From Nipponacmea schrenckii (lineage: Eukaryota; Mollusca; Gastropoda; Lottiidae): 64,000 nt of DNA. The notes beneath the pieces are model-generated. The model was not told where the DNA came from. It worked only from the letters and a program-made list of their open reading frames with translations, and searched no databases. The DNA lies in the NCBI GenBank assembly GCA_030562195.1, contig CM060199.1, positions 21,596,338-21,660,337 of the forward strand, in the 5' to 3' direction. Below are positions 10,428 through 21,468 of the stretch, in pieces (position 1 is the first letter of the stretch; each line of letters opens with the position of its first letter). Both the position numbers and the translations under genes were made by a program.

Positions 10428-10910
10428 AGGTCCGCGCGCGGCATACATAACAAGACTCTAGCAGGTCGGTAGCATTATTCATTTTGCATTACTCGTGTAA
10501 AGTTTTGGGAAAAGCTACAGTTGTGTAAAAAAATGAGATCCTTTGCAGACACTATATCTGAGTGCAAAAAAAAAAAAAAGGAATGTAAAGTTTTGGGAAT
10601 AACTACAGTTGTATACCTGTGTATCATTCCTAGGATGGATATAATTTTGATATACTATGTGCTTGTTGCCTTCTAAGCCATGGATTGATTGGATCTGCAG
10701 CTGGAAAGACAGATAAGTACATCAAAAAATTTTCTTTTTCAATATTCAGTTTGTTTACGCTAGCAACGATGTAAAGTTCCGGTCATAGTAATCCGGGACT
10801 ACTAACTAGGTAGAGCCCTAGTTTGGATCACTGAGCTATATATTTATTTAAAACTTTAGCCCTGTAACTGCTTTACTTCCTGTCTTTTTGAGTTTACCAA
10901 CAGTCTAAAG
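10428..10910. other. Non-coding stretch with a retroposon tail
   Basis: Contains the A-tailed fragment described separately and otherwise AT-rich sequence without a supported gene. GCGCGCGG near 10435 marks the break after the LINE fragment. Confidence 0.5.
10496..10615 (+). repeat. A-tailed retroposon 3' fragment flanked by ~32-bp direct repeats
   Basis: TGTAAAGTTTTGGGAA...CTACAGTTGT occurs at 10496-10527 and again at 10584-10615, with two or three differences. Between the copies lies ATGAGATCCTTTGCAGA...GAGTGC followed by an A-run. The same 3' segment plus A-run recurs at about 56093-56141. Two A-tailed copies at unrelated sites suggest a SINE-like or LINE-derived retroposon. The flanking repeats would be its target duplication, although 32 bp is long for that. 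Confidence 0.5.
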
Positions 10911-13900
10911 GTAGGTAGGTAAATGGCGAGTTAACGTTCGCTTCCAGCAATTGCTGATATCGCAAACTAGGTAGTTGTTGATATTCGTAGTAGTTGGTGG
11001 TTGGATTGGTTCAGATTAGATGGTTCTGTGCTGTTGGTTTGGTTTGGTTGTTGATAAATTTTCAGATCTGGTCGGGTCGAATTACATGGCGGTGTAACTC
11101 GGCCCTGGATGGTGTGGCGTGAGTAACTCAGTCTTCTCATTCTTCCAAAACTCGTTGTGATCATAATGTTTATTATTGGTTGTTGTTGGTTTGGTTTGGT
11201 TTGGTTTGGTTTGGTTGGATTTGGGTGGATTATCTGTTCTTGATTGGAGGGGTTGAAGACCTAAAAGAAAGAAGAAAAGGAGATGTGAGAAAAGAAAGAG
11301 GTGGTTAAAAGCTTTCACAAAAAAAAAAAAAAAAAAAAAATGTGGAGATTAATAATATAGTAATATATAATAGTATAAGAGTAAAAAGAAACTTAGACTA
11401 TCTGTTTAAAACAGAAGTGTTGATAAATTGGTAGATGAGTTCCATGTTTGCAGATGGCTACAGATGAATGGTTAATTTTGGTTTGGTTTGTTATCTTCGG
11501 ATCAATCTGGTATCTATCGGTGTTGAGGTTCCTTAGCATGTCGTCCCATTTCTGGTTGATCTTAGAGGACACGAGACTGCAAAATTCTTCATACGAGAAT
11601 TTTACAGGTTCGATAGTCTCCAGACCCAAACTGTCCTTGGCAACACGGTCAGCTTGTTCGTTTCCCGGGATGAAGACGTGCGACGGGATCCATGATAGTT
11701 CGATCTGGTGGTTGTTGTTGGTTTGGTAGTTGTGAATCATACTTCGGATGTTCGTTAAAACTTCTGACCTACAATTAGAAAAAATGTTAGAAATAGACTG
11801 AAGGCTACTTAGTGAGTCAGACAGGATTACGGCAGGTTCCGTATAGTTAAAGGATAGCCATGCTATGGCGTCCCTGATAGCTAGTAGTTCTGCAGTGAAC
11901 ACTGAGCAGTGTGGGGGTATCCGTTTGGCAAGTCTGTATCTCCGGAATACACAAACCGTAACCAGTAGCTGTGCTACTCTTGGAGCCATCAGTGTAGATC
12001 TTCAAATGGTCGGCGAACTTGGAGTCGATGAGGTCAAGAGCTTGCGCTCTTGCTGCCACTGGGTTCACGTGCTTGTTGGTGGACTGAGTCAGCTCGGTGT
12101 TAACTATCGGGTTGGTAACCTTCCAAAAAGGAGTATCTGATAGGTGTCGTTGGATGATGCTAACTTGATCGAGTTGGTGCTCTCTCAAGAGATCAGTAGT
12201 TGCTTGACCATAGGAGATACTCCGATTTATCTGGTTCTTTCCGACACGAGTGAATCTTCTGATGCTGGAATACGTTGGACAGCTTTCGGACAAATACTGA
12301 AGTTTCCCCCAGAATTTGAGAGAGAGTTCCTCCCTCCGAAGAGAAAGGGGTTTCTCTCCCACCTCCTGAAGTAGTGCCTCATTCTTTGTACCGATTGCTG
12401 CCCTGCTGGCAATACGTAAAGCTTTCATCTGTAGAACGTCCAGTTTCTTCAGTGTAATATTACAGGCTGTACCATAGACGATGCAACCATAATCTATAAC
12501 TGAGCGAATCAGTGACCTGTATATCATCATTAAGGCTTCTCTGTCTGCTCCCCATTTGGTACCTGAAACATAACGCATAACATTTAAGATTTTTGTTGTA
12601 CGATTACAAATATAGTCGATTACAATTATAGTCGATGTGGCTATTCCAACTAAGCTTATGGTCAAAGTGCATGCCAAGGAATTTTACTGTTTTCTCTTGC
12701 CTAATTTTCACACCATTCAATCTGAGGTCAATACCGTTGTGATCCGTGCGCCTGCTGCAGAGCATCCCGACGGTTTTAGCTTCCGAAATAATGAAGCCCC
12801 AGTCGTTTGCCCATTTGGCAACTTGATTCAGAGCAGTTTGCATGCGACTTTTCACAGTGTTGAGGTTATTGTGACCTGTCCACAAGGAACTATCATCTGC
12901 ATATAAGGCCGTGCTAACCGATCGGTCCTTAATATGCACATAGTCCCGAGAGAGATCGTTGATCATGATGCTGAATAAGGTAGGGCTGATAACAGATCCT
13001 TGGGGTGTTCCATTCTCCAGTGAGTGCTTCTCACTGATGGAATTGGCGACGTTGACATGTATCTGGCGATCCTTTAGAAAGTCCTGGATCCACCGGAACA
13101 TACGCCCCTTGATGCCAAGATTGCTAAGTTTAAAAAGTAGGCCATCGACCCATACTAAATCGAAGGCTTTGGATAAATCCAGAAATACTGCACTGAAGTA
13201 GTTTTTCTTTCCGAGGTGGGCAGCAATGTCATGTTGAAGTCGAACGATTTGATCTATTGTTGACCGTTTCTCTCTGTAGCCGCTTTGGTTAGGATCGATG
13301 AGACCATTTAGTTCATAGTGGTATCGAAGTCTATTGTTGACCATCGTCTCAAAGGTTTTACATAGAGTCGAGGTCAGAGAAATAGGCCTGTATGAACTGC
13401 ATTGATGTTTGTCCTTTTGCGGTTTTGGTAGAGGAATGACCATTGCTGTTTTCCAACTTTCCGGAATTGTACCATTGTACCATGATGTGTTGAATAATTC
13501 CAGTAGAACTGTAGATGCTTCCATTGGTAACTCCTTTAACATGCTGTACTTGATGTTGTCTTCACCAGCGGCGCTGTCCTTCTTAGTACGCAGTGCGTTC
13601 TTCAGCTCGTCGAGGGTGAACGGAGCATTTTTGTCCCGTTCGTCTTCTATTGGTTGGTGGTGGATTGGAGTCTGGTTGGTGTAGAAGGCCTTCTTGTTCT
13701 TCAGGAATTCTTTGGTGTGGTTGGTATCAGAACTGCCGTTAGCATAACACTTGCCTAACAAATTGGCTTTCCCTTCGTTGCTGTATTCTGTGGTGTCCCT
13801 GTAAGATAAAAATGGAATGGAAGATTTAGATTTTTTACCGAGCATAGAGCCAATTTTACCCCAGACAGATCCTAATTTGGTTAATGAGTTGCAGAACTCC

Positions 13901-15185
13901 TGCCAGTGCTTTGTTTTTGAATCACGTAACAAAGCAGCTGTAAGCCTTGACCTCCAAATAATCTGCCTTGGTATCACGGTTCAACTTCCTCTGGGGTCGA
14001 CGTAGAGCTTTCTTTCTGGCGTCTACAGCGGCCTGGAGGTCGTCGGACCACCACGACTTCGGTGACGTACGTACAGTGCTATCCTTAGTCCGGGGAATGG
14101 CGTTCATAGCAGCATCAGTGATAACCTGTGTTATCTTCCCAGAGAAACAGTTTACATCCTCATCCTTGGCTAGATCAAGCCTAGAATGTGTGAAGTGGCG
14201 CTTGTAAAAGTCCCAGTTTGCCTTACCCAGCCTCCATCTACCTTGACATTTCATTTTTTCTTTCACAATGTTACAAGATAGTGTAGTCTCGATAATAACG
14301 TGGTCACTTCCAAGGCTTTCACTGGTTGTTTCCCACGTGCAGTCCTTAGCTAACGACTGCTTACTAGAGTGAGATCGAGATGCGAACCAATAGGAGATAG
14401 AGTACCAACATAAGTAATACTACCATCATTTAAACAGACCAGGTCATTGGCTTCAATGAACTCAGCAACTTGTTTACCACTAGTGTCAGTTGTCGGCGAG
14501 CCCCACAATATGTGTTTGGCATTGAAGTCACCAAGCACAATATTGTCGGTCCCGGGCAACTGATCGTAAACATACTGATATTCACTGAGTCGTTGAGGGC
14601 TGCCGTTTAGAGCAGGTCGATAAATGTTAAGGATAGAAAAAACCTTTGACTTGTCGGTAAATGATACCGCCTGAGCCTCCAGAGGAGCGATGGTTTTCAG
14701 AGGTACTTCATAGTATGTTACACCATTCTTGACGTAGATGGCCAGACCCCCACCACTTCGATGGTTGAGAGCATTGGGTCTGTCCTGTCTGATGAGAGTA
14801 TAACCACTGATGACGGGGTCTTTATTCTTTGAACCAATCTTTGACTCTTGTAGGAAGACGGCATCATACTGCTTCTCCTGTAGTATCTTCTCTAGTTCAG
14901 ACTTGCGTGAGCAAGCTGTCAATCCATTTATATTAAGCTGTATAATCCTGAAATTGAATGAAAAAGATTAGTGACTTTATGAAAAAATGAGTTTAACATG
15001 GGGTTTGGGGTGTCACGAAGACCTCTACGTCCATGTCCGTCAGAGTAGAGTAGGCAAAGTTCTAGTGAGCGAAGTGCTTCTGGATACACTGGACAGTGGT
15101 CCAGCTAGCGAAGTGCTTCTAGAACGCTCAATGACGGGTCTGGTGCTGGAATCCCTACAGGTGCTCCTGGACTGACGAGTTTGGC
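10911..15185 (-). mobile_element. LINE copy B, same family as copy A, nearly full ORF2
   Basis: Reads right to left: a possible end of ORF1 (about 15185-14950), endonuclease, linker, RT, RNase H, then a 3' UTR closely matching that of copy A and ending in short TACC repeats near 10911. It keeps the undamaged site into which P1 inserted in copy A. A 22-23 bp A-run at 11318-11340 is an expansion of a shorter run present in copy A's 3' UTR. The 5' boundary is approximate. Confidence 0.8.
11393..14943 (-). pseudogene. LINE ORF2, copy B: endonuclease, RT, RNase H
   Basis: Endonuclease at 14943-14270: LNINGL start, FLQESKI (catalytic Glu), VLGDFNAKHILWGS, SHLDLTLVSSR. RT at 13977-12604: YRPISLTSTLCK, LDLSKAFDLVWVDG, GTPQGSVISPTLF, ALYADDSSLWTG. 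RNase H at about 12010-11560: YTDGSKSS, FTAELLAIRDA, ILSDSLSSLQS, HVFIPGNEQADRVAK, all acidic residues present. The RT frame breaks near 12610 at a ~16-bp tandem duplication around TATAGTCGAT, and the RNase H frame shifts near 11950. The linker (14266-13922) and RT also lie in different frames. Otherwise well preserved. Confidence 0.85.
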
Positions 15186-15289
15186 CACAGTCTAAATACA
15201 ATAATGTCGCTACATACCAGGAAAGTTACTTTTACAGAAAATGGAATGGTCAAACAAAACATATTTAAAAGATCAAACACGATAACAAT
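14944..15289. other. Junction region between LINE copy B and the Tx1/L1-like LINE
   Basis: On the minus strand a Ser/Arg/Thr-rich frame ending just before the endonuclease may be the tail of copy B's ORF1. It contains two copies of AGAAGCACTTCGCT. Nothing else is supported, and the exact boundary between the two LINEs is not visible. Confidence 0.4.
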
Positions 15290-15960
15290 TTACTGTAGAA
15301 AGAATTAAGTCAGTAGATATCCTATACGTCATCCTAAACGTAAGTAGTCGTTCAATTAATAACATTAAATGTCTCCAAAATATTGAACCTAACTGCTTTT
15401 ATATGACATTCAACAATGAAAGCAATATGAAACAATTTATTGAGAAATTTCACGACAATTTCATGGTAAAAGGGAAGAAACTAGCAATACGTGAGTGTCA
15501 AGGGGAAGTATGGGATGAGCCCGTTGACACAACAACAATAACTGTGTTTGGCGCCCCATATCAAATGGAGGCCATTGAAATCAACAAGAAATTGGCCAAG
15601 TTTTGTACAGTGCTCAGTACAAGAAACACCAACTTTGGGAAATTCCCAACAATTAACAGCGGTACTAGACTGGTATATGTAAAAAATATCACAAAGCCTA
15701 TACCAACCAAATTGTACGTCCAAGGTAGGAGGCTAACCTTCAAATATTAAGGTCAGCCTAAAGGCAGCGCCGGTGCTATACATGTGGCGAATAGATGCCC
15801 TATCAAGAACTCTACGAGATCTCGAACACTTTACTCCAGCCACATCTACCCCCAAACGCATGTCTGACGAACCTCCTCCTTTACCCATATCACTACCCTC
15901 AACAGGGGAAAAGGATGCAAACAGGGGACTCCCCGTAACCTACAAATTCATCCGAGCTTC
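15290..15960 (+). pseudogene. Tx1/L1-like LINE ORF1 (nucleic-acid-binding protein), truncated
   Basis: A frame from about 15295 includes CFYMTFNNESNMKQFIEKF, VFGAPYQMEAIEINKKLAKF and KLYVQGRRLTFKY before a stop at 15748-15750. This resembles the RNA-binding ORF1 of Tx1-type elements, which normally continues into CCHC knuckles. Those are absent here. A proline-rich tail follows in other frames to about 15960. Confidence 0.55.
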
Positions 15961-16226
15961 ATAGCTCAGATTTATATTCGTCACAAAGCACAGCTACCTC
16001 GCTGGGGCAGTGCAGTGACATGTCTTCATCAAATAATAACGTTTCTGAGTTTCTTACAGATCTATGGTGAAGATTTAAAAATTAATAGAAAAATAAATAC
16101 ATCAGAAGAAGAAACAACAGAGAAGAAGGTGAGGACCACCTCACCTATACAAACTGAAGTTAAGATAGATAAAACTAACATTTTACTAACCTATATACAC
16201 CCTTTGAAATCCTCATACATCCCATT

Positions 16227-18359
16227 ATGGCCTTCAATATACTATCCCTTAACATAAACCATCACCTCAATCTTAAATACATAAAATTAACTTCCACTTT
16301 TGAAAAATATCAAATAATCAACTTACAAGAAACATCAAGCTCAAATCAAACTGAAATGAATAACCTACAGACACATTCTAACTACTCTATATACACCAAC
16401 AATGGGACATATAAATCCAGGGGAGTGGCCACTTTGATCCAGAGACACCTTACAGCAAGGGACAGATAAATAGAAATAGCCAATAAAACACTACATATTA
16501 TCAACCTATATGCACCAACAGATTACACTAAAAAAGACATATTCTATAACACTATCTTAAACCACTTATTTCAAAACCTGAAATCAACACAACAGATACT
16601 TCTCTCTGGAGACTTTAATTTCATCCTTGAACCTATTGATGCCAAAAGAAAACTACAACGTTATTCACTAAAACAGCAAACTAAACAAGACTTCCAAACC
16701 ACCTTAAACTCTCTTAATCTCACTGACATCTTCAGACAAAACTATCCCACAACACCCTCATACACCTACGGCAAAACTAATACAGGAGCAGCAAGACTGG
16801 ACAGAATTTACATATCTAACACTCTAACACTTAACGTCAAAGAAATCAAACACTTGTCACAGTCTGTCAGCGATCAAAAGGCCGTCAGTCTGAAACTGAA
16901 CATTACTAGGAATCGCTGGGGAAAAAGTTGCTGGAAATTAAACACACAAATTCTAGACAATCAAAATTATAGGGAACACATTACTTATGTTTTGGAAAAT
17001 TGGCGTAAAAATAAAAAATTCGAAGACCAGTTGGGAAGGTGGGAAGATCTCAAAGAAACTATTAAGGGCATTTCAATCAAAAATTCAATTAAAAAACGCA
17101 ACAAAAGAAATCTCAATTAGAAAAACTATATTTGGACCTAGAAAATCAAGAACAAATGTATAATACAGATCACCCAGAAGTAAAAGCTACAAAAGTAAAA
17201 ATATTAGAACTCGAACAAGAATTTAATCTCGGCATAATTTTAAGATCTAAACAAGAATTCACAGGAAATGACATCTCAAATATTGAAATTTACAAACACT
17301 TTGAAATTAAAACTCCATTAACAAAGAAATTCAAGAATTAGAAAACGAAAAGGGTAAAGTATTATCCGCTAAAGAAGCTATCCTTACAAGCAGTACACAA
17401 ATTCTATACCTCACTCTACAAATATATATAAATATCTCCCAGCAAACCATAGATCACTATCTTTCCTCCACAAACCTACACTATCTATCCTCAGAACAAC
17501 AACAGCAGCTCTCTCTCCCTATCACTGAGGGTGAGGTCCTGTCTGCTCTGAATTCCTTCAACAACAAGTCACCTGGCATTGATGGAATACCGAAGGAGTT
17601 CTGTCTAGAATTCTGGCCTCAGATTGGCGAGGAACTAACAAACCTTATAAATAATGTGTACATGCAGCATACCTTAACACCAACCCAAAAATCAGCCATT
17701 ATCACAATCTCATACAAAAATAAAGGCAGTCACAAACAACTCAAAAATTTCAGACCTATATCTCTTTTAACTGTAGACTATAAAATAATTACAAAAGTCC
17801 TCGCCAATCGGCTATCTGGGGTTCTAGATGCACTCATTCTGCCCATTCAAACTGGAGCTGGACGCGGTAAAACTATAATCTGCAATCCATCCATTTTATT
17901 TTGCAATATATGGAACAAAAACAGGTAAAGGGCACCCTTGTGGGATTCGACCAGGAAAAAGCTTTTGACAGAATAGAACACAACTACCTTTACAGCCTTC
18001 TTCAGAAACTAAACTTCCCTACGTATATTTTAAATTGGTTCAAAATTCTATATTTCAATATCAACAGTTCAGTTTTGGTCAATGGTGCTTTCACCCCGAA
18101 ATTCGAAATTACACGGTCGGTCCGGCAAGGGTGTCCTTTGTCCATGTTACTTTATGCTCTGGCAATTCACCCTTTGGCATAAAAAAATCTGCAAAATAAA
18201 CATATTACTGGCATCAAAATTCCTAACTCACCATCACCTATCAAAATTTTTCAACATGCAGACGACATTTCGGCAATATTAACAACTCCAAATTCACTTC
18301 AAGAAATTATATCTGAAATAAACACCTATGGTACCGCCTCTGGCTCCAGGTTGAATGTG
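16227..18359 (+). pseudogene. Tx1/L1-like LINE ORF2: endonuclease and RT N-terminal two-thirds
   Basis: Endonuclease: LSLNINHH, INLQETSS (Glu), LLSGDFNFIL, LDRIYISNT. The last catalytic block reads SDQKAV, with Gln in place of the usual His. RT: SPGIDGIPKEF, LKNFRPISLLTVDYK, FDQEKAFDRIEHN (catalytic Asp), SVRQGCPLSM, FQHADDISAIL. Stops or frameshifts fall at 16467, about 17120, 17340, 17925 and 18180. The frame ends at SGSRLN where P2 inserted. The missing His and the frame breaks mean this copy could not mobilise itself. Confidence 0.85.
18354..18359. repeat. Target-site duplication AATGTG, left side of P2
   Basis: AATGTG precedes the P2 terminus (AGTAGTAATA...) and recurs at 37518-37523 immediately after the right terminus. 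Six base pairs is the length known for Polintons. Joining the LINE at one copy gives a continuous LINE reading frame. Confidence 0.92.
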
Positions 18360-18605
18360 AGTAGTAATAAAGTATTTAGATATCCGGCATCCCGCCATTT
18401 CGCTTTGCTCCACTCCGGTCTACCGGATATCAAAATACTCTATTACTATTTAGAATAAATAGACCAAAAAATGTATTTTATAAACATTCACTCCCCTAAA
18501 ATCTATTTTGGATCAGGTGACATTCAGAAATCTCTAACTAAACTTCCTGGTTTTCCATGGGCTAAATATAAAGGTGAGAAACATCTTCCAGGTCATAATT
18601 ACACT
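18360..18605. repeat. P2 left terminal inverted repeat
   Basis: Starts AGTAGTAATAAAG and matches the reverse complement of 37193-37517 as far as ATTACACT at 18605. The outermost ~95 bp form a hairpin: TTTAGATATCCGG is mirrored by CCGGATATC, with a loop containing CCACTCCGG. The inner part overlaps the first ~45 codons of the PLA2-like ORF, so the right copy carries the same coding start in reverse. Confidence 0.9.
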
Positions 18606-18870
18606 GGACCGGGAACTAGGTTAGATTTACGACTAGATGAAAATGATAATCCAAAACCAGGTGAAGAACCAGTTAATAGAGTTGATAATGCTGCACTTAA
18701 ACTGACAAACTATACAGAAATGAAGACACTTTCGACATGAAGCAGACAAACAAATGATTAGAGAATTAGAATCCATTCCAAACCCCACTTTTAGAGAAAA
18801 AGTTGAAAGAGCATTAATCATAAGACTTTTAAAATCAAAAATGAAATTGGGTATGGGAATAGCAGATGAA
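18471..18870 (+). pseudogene. Parvovirus-type phospholipase A2-like domain, broken
   Basis: ATG at 18471. HNYTGPGTRLDLR matches the calcium-loop block (YxGPG) of parvovirus VP1-type PLA2, and PVNRVDNAALK matches the helix that leads to the catalytic His-Asp pair. Where His-Asp should follow, the frame reads LTNYTEM and stops at 18738-18740. The continuation RHEADKQMIRELESIPNP lies in the next frame and runs directly into the integrase ORF. In viruses this enzyme helps particles cross endosomal membranes; here the active site is destroyed by frame changes at about 18692 and 18734. The start lies inside the terminal repeat. Confidence 0.7.
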
Positions 18871-19629
18871 ATTCATAAAGAATTCAGAAAAACTAAAAAC
18901 TTTTTAAAAGTGAAAGTATTCGCCAAAGACGATATATGGTCAGCTGATTTGATTAATATGCTCCCAGAAAGAGGTTATAAATATTGTTTAACAGTTATAG
19001 ATTTATATACAAGATACGCTTGGGTTATTCCTCTCAAAAACATAACAGGTCTAACTGTTAAAAAAGCATTTGAAACAATAATGAAACATAGAAAACCCAA
19101 AAAGTTATGGGTAGATCAAGGAACAGAATTTTATAACAAAAATATAAAATCTTTAGGGTTTGAAATTTACAGTACATATAACGAAGGTAAAGCTGTAGTA
19201 ATTGAGAGATTTAACAGAACTCTAAAAAACCAAATTATTCAAAAAGTTCACAGAATTGAAGTCTCAAAATGGCTTAAAATATTACCTATTGTTGTCGATG
19301 AATATAATAATAAAATTCAGTCATCAATAAATGTTACTCCTACAGAAGCTTCAAAAAATCCAGATATTATAAAATCGATTAACACACAAAACAATTTTGA
19401 AAATGAGAATTTGAATATTAAACGCAAATTTAATATTGGGGATCGAGTTCGTATTTATAAATATAAAAGTAAATTCGAAAAAGGTTATGTTGGATATTGG
19501 ACGAATGAAATCTTTCTTATTGATAAAGTTAATAAAACTTCACCACCAACTTACAGTTTAGTAGATTTACATGGTGAAGAAATCTTGGGTAGATTTTATC
19601 AAAACGAACTTCAAAAAACTGATTTTTAA
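18754..19629 (+). CDS. Polinton integrase (RVE/DDE family)
   Basis: A 291-codon open frame. Residues ~1-36 are the C-terminal end of the PLA2-like protein; integrase sequence starts at about ADEIHKEFRKTKNF. Catalytic blocks: DIWSADLINM (Asp), LWVDQGTEFYN (Asp), KAVVIERFNRTLKN (Glu). The spacing between the second Asp and the Glu is about 29 residues, shorter than the usual ~35, so a small in-frame deletion is possible. The C-terminus has NIGDRVRIYKYKSKFEKGY, an SH3-like DNA-binding region. It would join the element ends to target DNA with a 6-bp stagger, matching the AATGTG duplication. It is one of the few unbroken frames in P2. Confidence 0.88.
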   Translation: MIRELESIPNPTFREKVERALIIRLLKSKMKLGMGIADEIHKEFRKTKNFLKVKVFAKDDIWSADLINMLPERGYKYCLTVIDLYTRYAWVIPLKNITGLTVKKAFETIMKHRKPKKLWVDQGTEFYNKNIKSLGFEIYSTYNEGKAVVIERFNRTLKNQIIQKVHRIEVSKWLKILPIVVDEYNNKIQSSINVTPTEASKNPDIIKSINTQNNFENENLNIKRKFNIGDRVRIYKYKSKFEKGYVGYWTNEIFLIDKVNKTSPPTYSLVDLHGEEILGRFYQNELQKTDF

Positions 19630-19630
19630 A

Positions 19631-20073
19631 ATGATTACTTTTAAAGAATTCTTACAAAATACGGAACTGATACTACAACAAATTTTCAATTCATCAGATG
19701 GGCAGAAGAATTAAACATAAAACCTTTTTACTATTGTATGCGTGATGAAATATCATCTCTTAAAAATAAAACAAAGTTTTATGCTATAACTAATATCCAT
19801 ACTTCACATCAAAAAGGCATTCATCATGCTGCCTTATTCAAAGGGGATTCAATGTATTTTTTTGATTCATATGGATTAGATCCAACTAAAGAAATTATTG
19901 ATTTAAATTATGGTCCAATAAAATGTTCTACTTTTCAAATTCAAAAACCTTGAGATAAATTTTGTGGACAACTTTCACTTTGGGTTTTATATCAATTAAG
20001 TTTAGGTAAACCATATAGTAAACCAAATAGTATTAAATCTTGTTTAAAAAAATGGCAAATAAATTTGGTTTAG
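19631..20073 (+). pseudogene. Adenain-type cysteine protease, frameshift and stop
   Basis: Starts MITFKEFLQ two bases after the integrase stop. A one-base shift near 19662 moves the rest into the frame FIRWAEELNIKPFYY. Catalytic blocks are NIHTSHQKGIHHAALF (His), YFFDSYGLDPTKEI (acidic residue) and, after an in-frame TGA at 19951-19953, KFCGQLSLWVLYQLSLG (Cys). This is the adenovirus/Polinton maturation protease family (C5/Ulp1-like), which cuts capsid precursors. Its end overlaps the next ATG (20052) by 22 bp, as in a compact viral genome. Confidence 0.85.
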
Positions 20074-21458
20074 GAAATTTAAAGAATGAAGCTCCTACAT
20101 TATCGATTAATAAATTCAAACCATATTTTGTGGATCAAACTGGAGACACACTTTAAGGTGATATAGATATGAATAATTTCAAAATAACTAATCTCAGATC
20201 TCCTCAACAGAAAAAAAGATGCAAATAATAAAGGCTATTTAACTCAAACAAATAAAAGTTTACATCAAAAAATAACTGTATTAGATAAAGATAGTAAAAA
20301 CCAATTAGAAAATCATCAAAAACTTGTAGATTCATATCATAAAAAACTAGAAAGTTATCAACAACAATTAGCTATTATAGTCGATAAAACTCAGTTGGAT
20401 AGAATAAATTTATTAATATCACAACTAGTCGAAAAAATTACAAAGCAAAAATCAGATTTGAAACAACTGATAGGTAACATTAAACCAGGTATAAATGAGG
20501 GAAGATTAAAACAAGAATTAGCTAATCTTGAAACGAAACTCAGTGATGATAATGAACTAACAGAAATTAAAACCTATATTCAACAACAATTAGTTAATGT
20601 GGTTGATAAATCTCAGTTACAAAATTTAAATTTATTAATATCTCAACTAGACGATAAAATTACAAAGCAAAAATTAGATACTAAACAAATGACAAGTAAC
20701 ATTAAACCAGGTATAAGCGAAGAAAAATTAAAACAAGAATTAATTAATCTAGAAACGAAACTTAATGAATTTCCCTTTAAATTAAAAATAAAACAAATCG
20801 TTTTTTCTCAAGGGTTTCCTTCAAGTCAAGCAGTTTTCCTTGGAGAATTTTTTACAATAAAAAAGGGTGGAGGGACTAATAAAATCAAAAATGTTGATTA
20901 TTATTTATTAGATAAAACTTTTTATTTTCACAGAATACAAATTGATTCAGATTTTGTTTATGTATTTGAATATAGAATAAAGCTTAAGCCAACTGATGTA
21001 TTAACTATTACCGAGTATGGTTTATTATTCCTTGACTTGGTATTAATAACAAATGAAAAACCACAAATTTTTAATTTGATAAATAATAAGGAATTACAAA
21101 AGGAGGGAAGAAATCATATACATTTTTAAAATGGAAAGAATTTGAATATATAAGAATTTATTTCAATTTTGATAATATCTTTACTTCAACTGATGTTCAT
21201 AAATCTCAAGTAAATAAATTATTTGTAACAAATACCGCATTGCAAATAGAAAAAAAAAATAATGTAGATTTCTTTGCACGTTTTAAAATAGAAAGTATAA
21301 GTGAATGGTCAGGGGAATATGATTTTCCTAAAAATGTTAATGTTGTGGTTCAAGTAAATATAGTAATTATTATAGAATTTCTTGGTTATAGAGATAAAAA
21401 CAATAACATATTTATGTCTGAGAAAAACATCGGTTTATCAGAAATTGACTTAATTTAA
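20052..21458 (+). pseudogene. Fibre/attachment-like coiled-coil protein, broken
   Basis: Starts MANKFGLGNLKNEAP. An N-terminal GDIDMNNFKITNLRSP block followed by DANNKGYLTQ resembles the anchor of phage and Polinton fibre proteins. A long heptad-rich region (20280-20760) contains two internal repeats (LLISQL.EKITKQK...NIKPGI.E..LKQEL.NLETKL). A beta-rich C-terminal part follows and, after another frame change at about 21125, ends SEIDLI at 21458. Breaks: TAA at about 20154, a one-base slip in an A-run at about 20215, and the shift at 21125. The role in receptor attachment is inferred from layout only. Confidence 0.55.
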
Positions 21459-21468
21459 TTCATAAAAA

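Larger units (their letters stand above)
15290..18359 (+). mobile_element. Tx1/L1-like LINE, first segment (5' part, up to the P2 insertion)
   Basis: ORF1 followed by ORF2 endonuclease and RT, up to the residues just after the catalytic HADDIS motif. The reading frame is cut at 18359 by P2 and resumes at 37524 and 37944 (DKTEFINISGF). It is cut again at 38270 by an LTR element, resumes at 43793, is cut at about 44338 by a Penelope block, and ends near 52440. A LINE of about 4.6 kb is therefore spread over about 37 kb. Confidence 0.85.
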
